The position numbers and the translations under genes were made by a program. The notes under the pieces are model-generated. The model did no database searches, was not told the DNA's origin, and was given only the letters and a program-made list of their open reading frames with translations. Shown here piece by piece: positions 35,350 to 44,675 of a stretch of 64,000 bases of DNA. This stretch comes from Variovorax sp. MHTC-1. Its GTDB lineage: Bacteria; Pseudomonadota; Gammaproteobacteria; Burkholderiales; Burkholderiaceae_C. The stretch spans positions 1-64,000 of the forward strand of contig NZ_RWKI01000012.1 in assembly GCF_003984645.1 (NCBI RefSeq), given 5' to 3'. Positions within the stretch are counted from its first letter, which is position 1. Each line of letters opens with the position of its first letter.

Positions 35350-35787
35350 TTACGCCGGCTGCGCCGCCCCGGCCGCCGATGCCGGCAGGCCGAACAACAG
35401 GTCGAAAGCCCAGTTGAAGACGAAGGTATAGACCAGGAAGAACACCACCAGGCCCAGGTCCATCACCAGCGCCTGCCACAGGCTCACATCCATCCACCAG
35501 GCGAAGACCGGCACCAGGAAGGCGACCAGCCCGCCCTCGAAGCCGATCGCGTGGGCGATGCGGCGGCGCAGGCTGCGGCCTCGCGTGGCCTGGCGCGACT
35601 CCCAACGCTCGAACAGGGTGTTGAAGGCGAGGTTCCAGAGGATCGCGATGACCGAGGCGATGACCGCCACCACGCCCGAATGGCCCATGCCCTGCCCCGA
35701 CATCAGCGCCAGCCCGGCGCTGGCCGCGACGATGGCGAGACCTTCGTAAAGCGTGATGTAGACGAGGCGGCGCTTGAGCCCTTGCAT
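35350..35787 (-). CDS. PACE-family efflux transporter (AceI-like)
   Basis: This is a 145-residue protein with four membrane helices arranged as two repeats. Each begins with an aromatic-rich motif: RRLVYITLYEGLAI with the conserved Glu15, and RRRIAHAIGFEGGLVAF with the HAxxFE motif. This is the signature of proteobacterial antimicrobial compound efflux proteins, which export biguanides such as chlorhexidine and, probably, diamines. It is transcribed divergently from a LysR gene 98 bases away, the same arrangement as aceI-aceR. Confidence 0.88.
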   Translation of the reverse strand: MQGLKRRLVYITLYEGLAIVAASAGLALMSGQGMGHSGVVAVIASVIAILWNLAFNTLFERWESRQATRGRSLRRRIAHAIGFEGGLVAFLVPVFAWWMDVSLWQALVMDLGLVVFFLVYTFVFNWAFDLLFGLPASAAGAAQPA

Positions 35788-35835
35788 GAATCTTCCTGTG
35801 TGGATGGCAGTTGGGCTCCAACTTTATGTGCGTCC

Positions 35836-35866
35836 ATCTGATATAAAAAGTCATCTTCCTTCAGAT
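35836..35866. promoter_or_regulatory. Inverted repeat between the PACE and LysR genes
   Basis: ATCTGA (35836-35841) and TCAGAT (35861-35866) form a perfect 6-base inverted repeat with a 19-base AT-rich spacer, in the divergent promoter. It is a good candidate operator for the LysR regulator, which usually binds long dyads. Inference from position. Confidence 0.5.
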
Positions 35867-35884
35867 TTACTGAAAGATCCGCGC

Positions 35885-36772
35885 GTGAGCTTTTCCAGTG
35901 ACAACGTGCATGTGTTCCTGGCCGTGGTCGACCACGGCTCCTTCTCGGCCGCCGCACGGGCGCTCGGCCGCGTCCCCTCGGCCGTGAGCATGGCGATCGC
36001 GAACCTCGAGGCCGAGCTGAACCTGCCGCTCTTCGACCGCGGCGGCCGCGAGCCCCAGCCCACGGCCGCGGCGCGCTCGCTGGAGCCGCAGGCGCGGCTG
36101 CTGGCCGCGCAGCTCAAGCAGCTGCAGGTGCAGGCACTGGCGCTCACCCAGGGCCTGGAGAACCGGCTCACGCTCGCAATCGCGCCCGAGCTGCTGGCCG
36201 CGCCCTGGAGCGCGCCGCTGGCCGCGCTGGCGCAGGAATACCCGCTGCTGGAGGTCGAGGTGCTGGCGGCGCCGCAGGCCGATGCGCTGGCGCTGCTGCA
36301 CAGCGGCCGCGCGCAGCTGGCGCTGGTCTTCGAGCGACCCAGCCTCGACGGCCGCGAGGGATTTCAGGAAGTGGCCAGCGACACCATGGTGGCCGTGATG
36401 GCACCCGACCATCCGGTGCTGGCCGCGGCGGGCGGCCGGCTGCGCGAGGAGCACCTGACGACCACGCGCCAGATCGTGGTGGCCGGACGCGATCTCGCCA
36501 CCAGCGACCCGCGCTTCGTGTTCGCGCGGCATGTCTGGCGCACCGACAACGCGCTGGCCGCGCTGAGCCTGATCACGGCCGGCCTCGGCTGGGGCTGGCT
36601 GCCGCGCAACTTCGCGCGGCCGCATGTGGCGGCCGGCGCGCTGGTGGAAATCCCCTTCGAGAACCTGTCGAACGGGCTCGACCTCTGGGTCGACGTGGTG
36701 TGGTCGCGCGAGCGCCCGCTGGGGCTGGGCGCGCAGCGCTTCGTGGCGCTGATCGCGCGCAAGAAGACCTAG
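35885..36772 (+). CDS. LysR-family transcriptional regulator
   Basis: The frame is open from 35774, but the LysR domain begins at the GTG at 35885 (VSFSSDNVHVFLAVVDHGSF), which is my chosen start and gives 295 residues. Residues ~1-60 are the winged HTH (SFSAAARALGRVPSAVSMAI); ~90-290 are the substrate-binding domain. It is divergent from the PACE efflux gene and probably activates it in response to a substrate, like AceR. The protein is unusually Ala/Leu-rich, as are its neighbours. Confidence 0.85.
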   Translation: MSFSSDNVHVFLAVVDHGSFSAAARALGRVPSAVSMAIANLEAELNLPLFDRGGREPQPTAAARSLEPQARLLAAQLKQLQVQALALTQGLENRLTLAIAPELLAAPWSAPLAALAQEYPLLEVEVLAAPQADALALLHSGRAQLALVFERPSLDGREGFQEVASDTMVAVMAPDHPVLAAAGGRLREEHLTTTRQIVVAGRDLATSDPRFVFARHVWRTDNALAALSLITAGLGWGWLPRNFARPHVAAGALVEIPFENLSNGLDLWVDVVWSRERPLGLGAQRFVALIARKKT

Positions 36773-36782
36773 CCTCGAGCCT

Positions 36783-37631
36783 CTACGGGCGATCGTCCGA
36801 CGACGACGGCGGCCGGTTGATCCGGTCCAGTTGTCGTTGCCGCTGCTCGGCACCCGGCATCGCCACCGGCGGGCGAATGCCCGGCTGGCCCGGATTCATG
36901 GCCGGTGGACGCCCCGGATGCACGTCCGGCGGGCGCCCCGGATGCACGTCCGGCGGGCGGCCCGGATGCACGTCAGGCGGACGACCCGGACGCACGTTCG
37001 GCGGGCCGGCGTGCTCCGGCGGCCGGAAACCGCGGTCGGGACGCGGCGGCCGGACACCGTGATCCGGCGGTGGATGCTGCCCTGGCGGAGGCCGCCAACC
37101 CGGCTGCGGCTGCTGACGGAAGTCCCGTCCCGGATGCGCGTAGCCGGGGTCGCGCCACGGATTGGGCCGCCAGTCCGGCCGCGGTGCCGGCACCGGGCGC
37201 CAGCCGGCGACGGGCGGCGGCGGATGACGCTCACCCCACCAGCGCCGCTCGCCATACCAGGGGCGGTCGCGGTAGTGGTTGCTCCAGTAGTTGCCGATCG
37301 TGAAGCCGACGATCGGCACACCGATGATGGCGCCGTAGCTGGCCAGGGGCACACGCCGGTCATCATCGTAGGCGTAGTCGATGTTGGCGGCGTAGACCCA
37401 GCCGCGCAGGCCGTCGGGCAGGACCACGTCGCACCAGGCATAGCCGCTGGTGCAGCCAAGCACCTCGAAGGGCTGGCCGTGGCCAAGTCGCGCCACCAGC
37501 GGATAGTCGCCCGACGGGCCGGCACGCAGATTGACGGTGCCGCGAGAGAAGGCCTCCTGAGCCGCCGCGGCGACCGGCAGAACCAGGGCGATGGCGCCGA
37601 TGCCGATCCATCGCTGGGCGAGCTTGTTCAT
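36783..37631 (-). CDS. Exported SH3-domain protein with Pro-rich repeat tail
   Basis: This is a 282-residue protein from ATG 37631, with signal peptide MNKLAQRWIGIGAIALVLPVAAAAQ. A bacterial SH3 domain follows (~28-90, TVNLRAGPSGDYPLVARLGH, then GWVYAANIDY), then a Gly/Ile hydrophobic stretch (YGAIIGVPIVGFTIGNYWS). A long Pro/Arg/Gly-rich tail contains three exact PGRPPDVH repeats plus PGRPPAMN. It probably associates with the envelope or cell wall. Function unknown; the tail repeats are likely length-variable. Confidence 0.8.
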   Translation of the reverse strand: MNKLAQRWIGIGAIALVLPVAAAAQEAFSRGTVNLRAGPSGDYPLVARLGHGQPFEVLGCTSGYAWCDVVLPDGLRGWVYAANIDYAYDDDRRVPLASYGAIIGVPIVGFTIGNYWSNHYRDRPWYGERRWWGERHPPPPVAGWRPVPAPRPDWRPNPWRDPGYAHPGRDFRQQPQPGWRPPPGQHPPPDHGVRPPRPDRGFRPPEHAGPPNVRPGRPPDVHPGRPPDVHPGRPPDVHPGRPPAMNPGQPGIRPPVAMPGAEQRQRQLDRINRPPSSSDDRP

Positions 37632-37747
37632 GGAATGTTCCTTTGCACTCAGGCTACGCGCGCTCGACATGTTGTCAATCAGCCACGGCCTACCCTCAGC
37701 AACGGCCAGCCGCGCAAACGCGTGCACCGCCCGGGTGCTTCTTTACC

Positions 37748-38794
37748 TCAGGCCGCTTCGGGATACGCGGCTGCGCGATGCAGCGTGCGCCCCGCCAGCG
37801 GCGCCACCGATCGCCCGATGGCGGCGATGTGGTCGGGCGTGGTGCCGCAGCAGCCGCCGACGATGTTGACCAGCCCGTCGGCGGCGAACTCGTGCAGCAG
37901 GCGCGAGGTGACCTCGGGCGTTTCGTCGAAGCCGGTCTCGCTCATCGGGTTGGGCAGGCCCGCGTTGGGGTAGCAGCTGATGAAGGTGTCGTCGGCGACG
38001 CGCGCCAGCTCCTGGATGTAGGGCCGCATCAGCGCCGCGCCGAGCGCGCAGTTGAGGCCGATGGCCAGCGGCCGCGCATGGCGCACGCTGTGCCAGAAGG
38101 CGGTGACGGTCTGGCCGCTCAGGATGCGGCCGGAGGCGTCGGTCACGGTGCCGCTGATGATCAAGGGCAGACGCTCGCCGCTGGCTTCGAAGTACTCGTC
38201 GATCGCGAACAGCGCGGCCTTGGCGTTGAGGGTGTCGAAGATGGTTTCGACCAGCAGCACGTCGGCGCCGCCCTCGACCAGCGCCTCGACCTGCTCGTAG
38301 TAGGACGCGCGCAGCTCCTCGAAGCTCACGTTGCGCGCGCCGGGGTCATTCACGTCGGGGCTGATGCTGGCGGTCTTGGGCGTCGGGCCGAGGGCGCCGG
38401 CCACGAAGCGCGGCTTGTCCGGCGTGCTGAATTTGTCGCAGGCGGCGCGCGCGATGCGGGCCGATTCGAAGTTCATCTCGCGCGCCAGCTCGGCCATCTT
38501 GTAGTCCTCCTGCGCGATGCGGGTGGCGCCGAAGGTGTTGGTCTCGATCAGGTCGGCGCCGGCGGCCAGGTAGCCCTCGTGGATGTCGCGGATCACGTCG
38601 GGGCGGGTCAGCGAGAGCAGCTCGTTGTTGCCCTTGACGTCGCGCGGGAAGTCCTTGAAGCGCTCGCCGCGGTACTGCGCCTCGCTGAGCTTGAAGCGCT
38701 GGATCATCGTGCCCATCGCGCCGTCGAGGATGGCGATGCGCTCGGCCAGGATGCCGGGCAGTTGCTGGGCGCGGGTGTAGGCGAGGGGCTTCAT
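37748..38794 (-). CDS. Homocysteine S-methyltransferase domain (split MetH N-terminal part)
   Basis: This 348-residue protein is the homocysteine-binding barrel of methionine synthase. It has [20 protein letters not shown], the zinc ligand region GLNCALG and the C-terminal Cys pair [14 protein letters not shown]. It needs the partner protein at 32485-35235, which carries the folate, cobalamin and activation domains. The two are not adjacent: a PACE pump, a LysR gene and an SH3 gene lie between. No SAH riboswitch is visible before this half, so the two parts may be regulated differently. Confidence 0.92.
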   Translation of the reverse strand: MKPLAYTRAQQLPGILAERIAILDGAMGTMIQRFKLSEAQYRGERFKDFPRDVKGNNELLSLTRPDVIRDIHEGYLAAGADLIETNTFGATRIAQEDYKMAELAREMNFESARIARAACDKFSTPDKPRFVAGALGPTPKTASISPDVNDPGARNVSFEELRASYYEQVEALVEGGADVLLVETIFDTLNAKAALFAIDEYFEASGERLPLIISGTVTDASGRILSGQTVTAFWHSVRHARPLAIGLNCALGAALMRPYIQELARVADDTFISCYPNAGLPNPMSETGFDETPEVTSRLLHEFAADGLVNIVGGCCGTTPDHIAAIGRSVAPLAGRTLHRAAAYPEAA

Positions 38795-38838
38795 GCCCCG
38801 GATTGTAGAAAGCGCGCCATGGCTCGGCCCGCGGGCGG

Positions 38839-39657
38839 TTATCGGTTCTTCTGCAGGGCGAAATCGAGCACCGCCTCGATCATGCGCCGCACCTGCGGCT
38901 GCACGCCGGCTGCCACATCCGGCAGGTAGTCGAAGGGCAGCTTCTCCTGCATGTAGCTGGCCTGCGTCATCTCCAGCTGCACGGCATGCACGCCGGCCGC
39001 CGGGTTGCCGTACTGCCGCGTGATGTGGCCGCCCTTGAAGCGGCCGTTGAGCACGCCGGCGTAGACCGGGTTCGAGGTCGCGATGCCGAGCAGCGTGGCG
39101 GCCAGCGCCGGATCGCAGCTCGCGCCGTTCGCGGTGCCGAGGTTGAGGTCGGGCAGCCGGCCCTCGAAGAAGCGCGGCAGCACCGAGCGGATCGAGTGGG
39201 CATCCCATAGCGCGACGGTGCCGTGCACTGCCTTTAGCCGGTCGAGCTCGGCCTGCAGCTGGCGGTGGTAGGGACGCCAGATCGCATCGACGCGCGCTGC
39301 GATCTCCGCATCGCCGGGCAGATCGCCGGCGGCGTAGAGCGGGGTCTTGTCGAAGGTATCGACCGGGCACAGGCCGGTGGTGTCCTGGCCCGGATAGAGA
39401 TTCTGGTTGTCCGGCGGGCGGTTGAGGTCGACCACGTAGCGTGAGTGGGTGGCGACCAGCACCGAGGCCCCGAGTTCGTCGGCGAAGTCGTAGAGGCGTT
39501 CGAGGTGCCAGTCGGTATCGGGCACCTGGCGCGCCTCGTCGGTGAAGCGCGCCGCCAGCGCGGCAGGCACATGCGTGCCCACATGCGGCATCGAGATCAG
39601 CAGCGGGCGCGTGCCCTGGCGGAAGCGGAAGGCGGGTTCGGTGGTTTCGAAGGTCAT
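38839..39657 (-). CDS. hutG: N-formylglutamate deformylase HutG
   Basis: This 272-residue protein matches the N-formylglutamate amidohydrolase family: [52 protein letters not shown] and [13 protein letters not shown]. It cleaves N-formyl-L-glutamate to glutamate and formate, the last step of the five-step histidine route. Its ATG overlaps the hutF stop by four bases. It is the final gene of the hut operon. Confidence 0.9.
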   Translation of the reverse strand: MTFETTEPAFRFRQGTRPLLISMPHVGTHVPAALAARFTDEARQVPDTDWHLERLYDFADELGASVLVATHSRYVVDLNRPPDNQNLYPGQDTTGLCPVDTFDKTPLYAAGDLPGDAEIAARVDAIWRPYHRQLQAELDRLKAVHGTVALWDAHSIRSVLPRFFEGRLPDLNLGTANGASCDPALAATLLGIATSNPVYAGVLNGRFKGGHITRQYGNPAAGVHAVQLEMTQASYMQEKLPFDYLPDVAAGVQPQVRRMIEAVLDFALQKNR

Positions 39658-41039
39658 GGTGTCGTGAGCAATTGAGAGCGCGCGGCGACGAAGGCCGCCG
39701 CGGCTTCGGAGCGAAGAGGATGGCGGCCGGCCGCGACGCACGGCCGGCCCGCGATCCATACGGTGTCGACGGCGCTGGTGCGATGGCTGGCGAACACATG
39801 GGCCGAGAGCATGTCGGCGGCGGACAGGCCCGCCAGCGATGGATGTCGAGCGTCGAGCGCCACGAAGTCGGCCTGCTGGCCGGCCGAGAGGCCGGCGACT
39901 GCGCGGCCCGATGCCTGCGCCCCGCCCTGCACGGCCGCCAGCGTCATCGCGCTCGCCACCGAAGGCTCGGCCGCATCGGCGCCGACATTGCGCTGGCGGG
40001 TCGCCAGCCGCTGGCTGTATTCGAGCATCATTAATTCTTCTGCCGCGTTGACGCAGGCATGGCTGTCGGAACCCACGCCCCAGCGGCCGCCGGCCGCGCG
40101 CCAGGCGCCGAAATCGAAGATGCCGTCGCCCAGGTTGGCCTCGGTGGTCGGGCACAGGCCCGCGACCGCGCCGCTCGCGGCCGCGCGCCGGTACTCGTCC
40201 GCATCCATGTGCGTGGCATGCACCAGGCACCAGCGCGCATCGACCTCGGCATGGTCCAGCAGCCAGGCGACCGGGCGCTGGCCGCTCCAGGCCAGGCAGG
40301 CATCCACCTCGGCGATCTGCTCGGCGATGTGGATGTGGACGGGCGCCGTGGCGTCGATCGCGTCCAGGCCCGCGAGCGCCTCGCGCAGGCTCTCGGGCGG
40401 CACCGCGCGCAGCGAATGCGGCGCCAAGCCGAGCCGCGCGCCCTGCGCTTGGCACAGCGGGCGCAGGCGCTCGAGCAGGCGCAGCATCGAATCGGTCGCG
40501 CGGATGAAGCGGCGCTGGCCCTCGTTCGGCGGCAGGCCGCCGAAGCCGCTCGCCTGGTAGAGCACGGGCAGCAGCGTGAGGCCGATGCCTGCGCGCTCGG
40601 CGGCGCGCAGCAGCGCGAGCGCAAGCTCGGCATCGTCGGCGTAGGGCCGGCCGTCGCTGTCGTGGTGCAGGTAGTGGAACTCGCAGACCGAGGTGTAGCC
40701 GGCTTCGAGCATCTCGATGTAGAGCCAGGTCGCGATCGCCTCGACCTGCGCGGGCGAGATCTGCGCGGCGAAACGGTACATCAGCGTGCGCCAGCTCCAG
40801 AAGCTGTCCTGCGCCGCGCCGCGGAACTCGGTGAGTCCGCCGAAGGCGCGCTGGAAGGCGTGCGAGTGCAGGTTGGGCATGCCGGGCATGACGGGACCTT
40901 CCACTGCCGGCACATCGCGCGGCATCGCGGCATCGGGCTGCACCTGCGTGAGCCGGCCCGCTTCGTCCCAGCCCAGCAGCACATTGCGGTGCCAGCCGGT
41001 GGGCAGCAGCGCGTCGTTGGCGAAAAGGGCTTGGCTCAT
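39654..41039 (-). CDS. hutF: Formimidoylglutamate deiminase HutF
   Basis: This 461-residue amidohydrolase has the metal site [20 protein letters not shown] (~His240), LVHATH and [14 protein letters not shown]. It deiminates N-formimidoyl-L-glutamate to N-formylglutamate and ammonia. With HutG this shows the five-step (formylglutamate) rather than the four-step (formiminoglutamase) version of the pathway. Its start overlaps the hutI stop (ATGA). Confidence 0.9.
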   Translation of the reverse strand: MSQALFANDALLPTGWHRNVLLGWDEAGRLTQVQPDAAMPRDVPAVEGPVMPGMPNLHSHAFQRAFGGLTEFRGAAQDSFWSWRTLMYRFAAQISPAQVEAIATWLYIEMLEAGYTSVCEFHYLHHDSDGRPYADDAELALALLRAAERAGIGLTLLPVLYQASGFGGLPPNEGQRRFIRATDSMLRLLERLRPLCQAQGARLGLAPHSLRAVPPESLREALAGLDAIDATAPVHIHIAEQIAEVDACLAWSGQRPVAWLLDHAEVDARWCLVHATHMDADEYRRAAASGAVAGLCPTTEANLGDGIFDFGAWRAAGGRWGVGSDSHACVNAAEELMMLEYSQRLATRQRNVGADAAEPSVASAMTLAAVQGGAQASGRAVAGLSAGQQADFVALDARHPSLAGLSAADMLSAHVFASHRTSAVDTVWIAGRPCVAAGRHPLRSEAAAAFVAARSQLLTTP

Positions 41040-42277
41040 CGGGCAATCCGTCCCTGCCGCACGATGCGCTTCGCGGCCCGCCGGCCGAACCAATAGGCAA
41101 GTTCCGCGACGTCGCGGGCATCCCACAGCACGAAGTTGGCCGGCGCCCCGACGGCGATCGCGCCGTGCGTTTCCTGCAGGCCCAGCGCGCGTGCCGCATG
41201 TACCGTGACGCCGGCCAGCGCCTCGGGCACGGTCAGGCGGAACAGCGTGCAGGCCATGTTCATCATCAGGAGCAGGCTCAGCGCCGGCGAGGTGCCGGGG
41301 TTGTGGTCGGTGGAGACGGCCATCGGCACGCCGGCCGCGCGCAGCGCCTCGACGGGCGGCAGGTGGGTGTCGCGCAGCGTGTAGTAGGCGCCGGGCAGCA
41401 GCACGGCCACGCTGCCGGCCGCGCGCATGGCTTCGATGCCCTCGGCAGAAAGATGCTCGACGTGGTCGCACGAGAGCGCGCCGTAGCGCGCCGCGAGCGC
41501 CGCGCCGCCCATGTCGGAGAGCTGCTCGGCGTGCAGCTTGACCGGCAGGCCGAGCGCCTGCGCGGCCTGGAACACGCGCTCGGTCTCGGCCAGCGAGAAG
41601 GCGATGCGTTCGCAGAACACGTCGACCGCGTCGACCAGCCCTTCGGCCGCCAGCGCCGGCATCATCTTCTTGCAGACGAGTTCGATGTAGTCGCCGCTGC
41701 GCCCCGCGTACTCGGGCGGCAGTGCGTGGGCGCCGAGGAAGGTGGTGCGCACGGTGACGCCGTAGGCCTCGCCCAGGCGCCGGGCCACGCGCAGCTGCTT
41801 GCGTTCGTGCTCGAGCGAAAGGCCGTAGCCGGACTTGATCTCGATCGCGCACACGCCGTCGGCCAGGAGCTGTTCGAGCCGCGGCGCGGCCTGTGCATAG
41901 AGCGTGTCTTCGTCGGCCTCGCGCGTGGCGAGCACCGACGAGACGATGCCGCCGCCGGCCTTCGCCACTTCCTCGTAGCTGGCGCCGGCGAGCCGCATCG
42001 CGAACTCGTTGGCGCGCTGGCCGCCATAGACCAGGTGCGTGTGGCAATCGACCAGGCCGGGCGTGACGAGCGCACCGCCACCCTCGTGCCGTGGCAATCC
42101 CGCGCACTCGGCCGGCAACGAGGCCGCGGCGCCGATCCATCGGATCACACCCTGCTCGACCACGATGGCAGCCTGTGTGCCCTCGGGCAGGTCTGCGTAG
42201 CGCAAGGCGCCGGGCGCAAGAAACAGGTCGGTCCACAGCCCGTCGGCGGATGCAAGAGAGGCAGCGGGCAATGTCAT
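41036..42277 (-). CDS. hutI: Imidazolonepropionase HutI
   Basis: This 413-residue amidohydrolase has [53 protein letters not shown] and [10 protein letters not shown] in the family order. It hydrolyses 4-imidazolone-5-propanoate to N-formimidoyl-L-glutamate. It overlaps hutD by four bases and hutF by four bases, so these genes are translationally coupled. Confidence 0.92.
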   Translation of the reverse strand: MTLPAASLASADGLWTDLFLAPGALRYADLPEGTQAAIVVEQGVIRWIGAAASLPAECAGLPRHEGGGALVTPGLVDCHTHLVYGGQRANEFAMRLAGASYEEVAKAGGGIVSSVLATREADEDTLYAQAAPRLEQLLADGVCAIEIKSGYGLSLEHERKQLRVARRLGEAYGVTVRTTFLGAHALPPEYAGRSGDYIELVCKKMMPALAAEGLVDAVDVFCERIAFSLAETERVFQAAQALGLPVKLHAEQLSDMGGAALAARYGALSCDHVEHLSAEGIEAMRAAGSVAVLLPGAYYTLRDTHLPPVEALRAAGVPMAVSTDHNPGTSPALSLLLMMNMACTLFRLTVPEALAGVTVHAARALGLQETHGAIAVGAPANFVLWDARDVAELAYWFGRRAAKRIVRQGRIAR

Positions 42278-42885
42278 TTGTCAGGTCTCCTGTTGTCCGT
42301 CTGGTCGCGGCATGGATCGAAGCGAACGGCCAGCAGCCGCGCATCGGCACCGTCGGGCCTGGCGTGCCACGCATGCGGCGCATCGGCCCACCACAGGCCT
42401 TCGCCCTCGACGCAATCGATGGTCGACACGCCGTCGAGCTCCCACTGTCCGCGCAGCGCCAGCAGCATGCCGTGCGTTGCGCTGTGCAGCAGCGCCGCGC
42501 TTTCGAGCACCTGCAGCTTCGCATGCCAGCGACCGCGGCGCACCATGATGTTGAAGTCGCTCGACGCGCCGCCGAGCAGCGTGCAGTCCAGCGGCACATC
42601 GCCGCTGAATGCATAGGGACGATGCAGCGTCGCGAGACGGTGGTCGACGGCATGCTCGGCCGAGCGCAGGTGCACGCCGTCGCCGGCCAGCAGCATGATC
42701 GTGCGGTCGATGCCAGGGAACACCGAGAACGGGCCGCTCGCGGCGATGGTCGCGATGGACAGGCGCCACTCGAAGTCCCCGAGCCCTGCGCCGGGCGGCC
42801 AGCAGGCGATCTCGCGCGTGCTGCCGCCGCCGTTCTTCCACGGCGTGACGGGCAAGGAGGCGGTATCGAAGGCGTGCAGGCTCAT
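42274..42885 (-). CDS. hutD: HutD family cupin protein
   Basis: This 203-residue protein has a double-stranded beta-helix (cupin) pattern. HutD family motifs include [40 protein letters not shown] and [15 protein letters not shown]. HutD is thought to help regulate or limit hut pathway flux, possibly by binding an intermediate, but its activity is not established. It lies just upstream of hutI. Confidence 0.87.
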   Translation of the reverse strand: MSLHAFDTASLPVTPWKNGGGSTREIACWPPGAGLGDFEWRLSIATIAASGPFSVFPGIDRTIMLLAGDGVHLRSAEHAVDHRLATLHRPYAFSGDVPLDCTLLGGASSDFNIMVRRGRWHAKLQVLESAALLHSATHGMLLALRGQWELDGVSTIDCVEGEGLWWADAPHAWHARPDGADARLLAVRFDPCRDQTDNRRPDK

Positions 42886-42895
42886 TCCGTCGCAC

Positions 42896-43864
42896 TCACT
42901 CGGGCAAGATGTTCTTCTTCTTGATCACGTCGGCCCAGCGCGCGGTTTCGGTCTGGATGGTGGCCACGATGTCCTGCGGCTTGCCGCTGCCCGGCTCCAG
43001 GCCGAGCCCGGCGAACTTCTCCTTCATCTCGGGCTTGGCCAGCACGCGCGCGGTGTCGGCGTTGAGGCGATCGACGATCGTCTTGGGCGTCCCGGCCGGC
43101 GCCATCAGCGCGTACCACGAGACGGCCTCGAAGCCGGGCAGGCCCTGCTCGGCGATGGTCGGCAGCTCGGGCATGGCGGCGGAGCGCTTGAGGCTGGCGA
43201 CGCCGAGCGCGCGCAGCTTGCCGGACTTGACATGCGGCAGCACCGCCGACATCGAACCGAACATCATCGTCACCTGGCCGCCCACCACGTCGTTCAACGC
43301 CGGCCCGATGCCCTTGTAGGGCACGTGGATCAGCTGCAGATCGGCATCGAGCGCCATCAGCTCGCCGGCCAGGTGGGCCTGGCTGCCGGCGCCGGGCGAT
43401 GCGAAGCTCAAGCTGCCGGGCTTCTGTTTGGCCAGCGCCAGCAGCTCCTTCACCGACTTCGCCGGCACGGCGGCATTCACGACCAGCACGTTCTCCACCG
43501 TCGCGAGCATCGCGACCGGCTGCAGCTCCGAGGCCTTGTAGGGCAGCGAAGGAAAGAGGGTCGGGTTCACCGCGATGTTGCCGACCGGCACGATGCCCAG
43601 CGTGTACCCGTCCGGCGCGGCCTTGGCGATCAGGTCGACGCCGATGTTGCCGGCCGCGCCGACCTTGTTCTCGATCACGAAGGGCTGGCCCAGGATCCCG
43701 GTGAGCTCCTGTCCGAGCACGCGCGCCACCACGTCGGCCGGACCGCCCGGCGCGAAGGGCACGATCAGGTGGACCGGCTTGGCGGGATAGGCCTGCGCAT
43801 GCGCGGCCAAAGGCGGGGCGAGCAGCAGGGGCAGGAGAAGGGCGAGACGGCGCTTGATCATCAT
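42896..43864 (-). CDS. Tripartite tricarboxylate transporter-type substrate-binding protein (Bug/TctC family)
   Basis: This is a 322-residue protein with a signal peptide (MMIKRRLALLLPLLLAPPLAAHA). The Bug family blocks are YPAKPVHLIVPFAPGGPADVVAR, VENKVGAAGNIG, GSQAHLAGELM, VPYKGIGPALNDVVGGQV and ELPTIAEQGLPGFE. Bug proteins bind carboxylates or amino acid derivatives in the periplasm; many lack cognate membrane genes, as here. It is inserted in the hut operon downstream of a PhnD-like gene and overlaps it by one base. Confidence 0.85.
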   Translation of the reverse strand: MMIKRRLALLLPLLLAPPLAAHAQAYPAKPVHLIVPFAPGGPADVVARVLGQELTGILGQPFVIENKVGAAGNIGVDLIAKAAPDGYTLGIVPVGNIAVNPTLFPSLPYKASELQPVAMLATVENVLVVNAAVPAKSVKELLALAKQKPGSLSFASPGAGSQAHLAGELMALDADLQLIHVPYKGIGPALNDVVGGQVTMMFGSMSAVLPHVKSGKLRALGVASLKRSAAMPELPTIAEQGLPGFEAVSWYALMAPAGTPKTIVDRLNADTARVLAKPEMKEKFAGLGLEPGSGKPQDIVATIQTETARWADVIKKKNILPE

Positions 43865-44670
43865 CAGAGTTCCTCGAAAGGTGGAATGGCACGTTGGGCA
43901 ATCGCCGCGAGGACTTCGTAGTCCGCGGGATCGGGTACGGCGAAGCCTGCAAGCAGCAAGCGCTCCGTCACGGCTGCAAGCTCCGGCACCTTGGCTGCGG
44001 CTTGCAATGCATCGCGCAGGCGAGCGAGTTCGTCGGGCAAGAGCGCAGCCGTCGCGACCAGCGGCGGGATCGGCATCGCCTCGGTGCTGGCGACGATGCG
44101 CACCTGCCGGGCCAGCGCCGGTTCGTTGTAGCGCAGCAGGTCGTGGTAGTAGCTGTCGAGCGGGCCGACGTCGATGCGGCCCGCGGCCAGGGCTTCGATG
44201 ACGCCGCGTGCATGGATGAGGTCGCCGATGGCCGCGCGGTACAGCCGTGCGCCGCGCGCCGCACGGTATGGCGCGAGATGGTTGCGAAACGCGACACCGC
44301 CCGACATCGAATCGGCCAGCGTGTAGCCGACCACGCCGCCGAAGGTGTCTTCGAGGCGTTCGTATTTCGACTCGGCGCGCACCACGATGTCGGTGAAGTA
44401 GATGGGCCGGCCCGCGTAGCGCTCCGGCGACGGGATCGGCGCGGCCACCAGCGTGGGCCGCGGCGCGCGCTGCGAAAACGGCAGACCGCACATCATCGCG
44501 AGGCCCAGATCGTCGCGCGCCCACAAGGCGGAGAGCGGCGCCGGCGCGTCGTAGTCGATCACGTCCCAGGCCAGGCCCGCGCGCGCGAGCGCCCATGCGA
44601 GCAGCTCTTTCCAGTCGGCGCGCGCCGAAGCGGTGGCCGAGTACATGCGCGCGTTGGCGACCGGCGTCAT
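43864..44670 (-). CDS. PhnD-like substrate-binding protein without signal peptide
   Basis: This 268-residue protein starts MTPVANARMYSATASARADW and lacks any hydrophobic N-terminus. It follows the PhnD/SsuA-like binding-protein pattern: MCGLPFSQRA, then FGGVVGYTLADSMSGG, then AAGRIDVGPLDSYYHDLLRY. The missing export signal suggests a cytoplasmic ligand-binding role or a mis-set start, but no alternative upstream start with a signal was found. It lies between ornithine cyclodeaminase and the Bug protein in the hut operon. Ligand unknown. Confidence 0.7.
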   Translation of the reverse strand: MTPVANARMYSATASARADWKELLAWALARAGLAWDVIDYDAPAPLSALWARDDLGLAMMCGLPFSQRAPRPTLVAAPIPSPERYAGRPIYFTDIVVRAESKYERLEDTFGGVVGYTLADSMSGGVAFRNHLAPYRAARGARLYRAAIGDLIHARGVIEALAAGRIDVGPLDSYYHDLLRYNEPALARQVRIVASTEAMPIPPLVATAALLPDELARLRDALQAAAKVPELAAVTERLLLAGFAVPDPADYEVLAAIAQRAIPPFEEL

Positions 44671-44675
44671 CGGCT

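Noticed and set aside
36895-36990. Short regularly spaced repeats resembling a CRISPR array
   Set aside because: They are ~24-base tandem codon repeats without spacers, inside a coding frame for PGRPPDVH units.
37716-37742. GCACC-GCCCG-GGTGC stem followed by TTCTTT
   Set aside because: It looks like a terminator on the plus strand, but no plus-strand gene ends there, and the minus-strand reading lacks a U-run.
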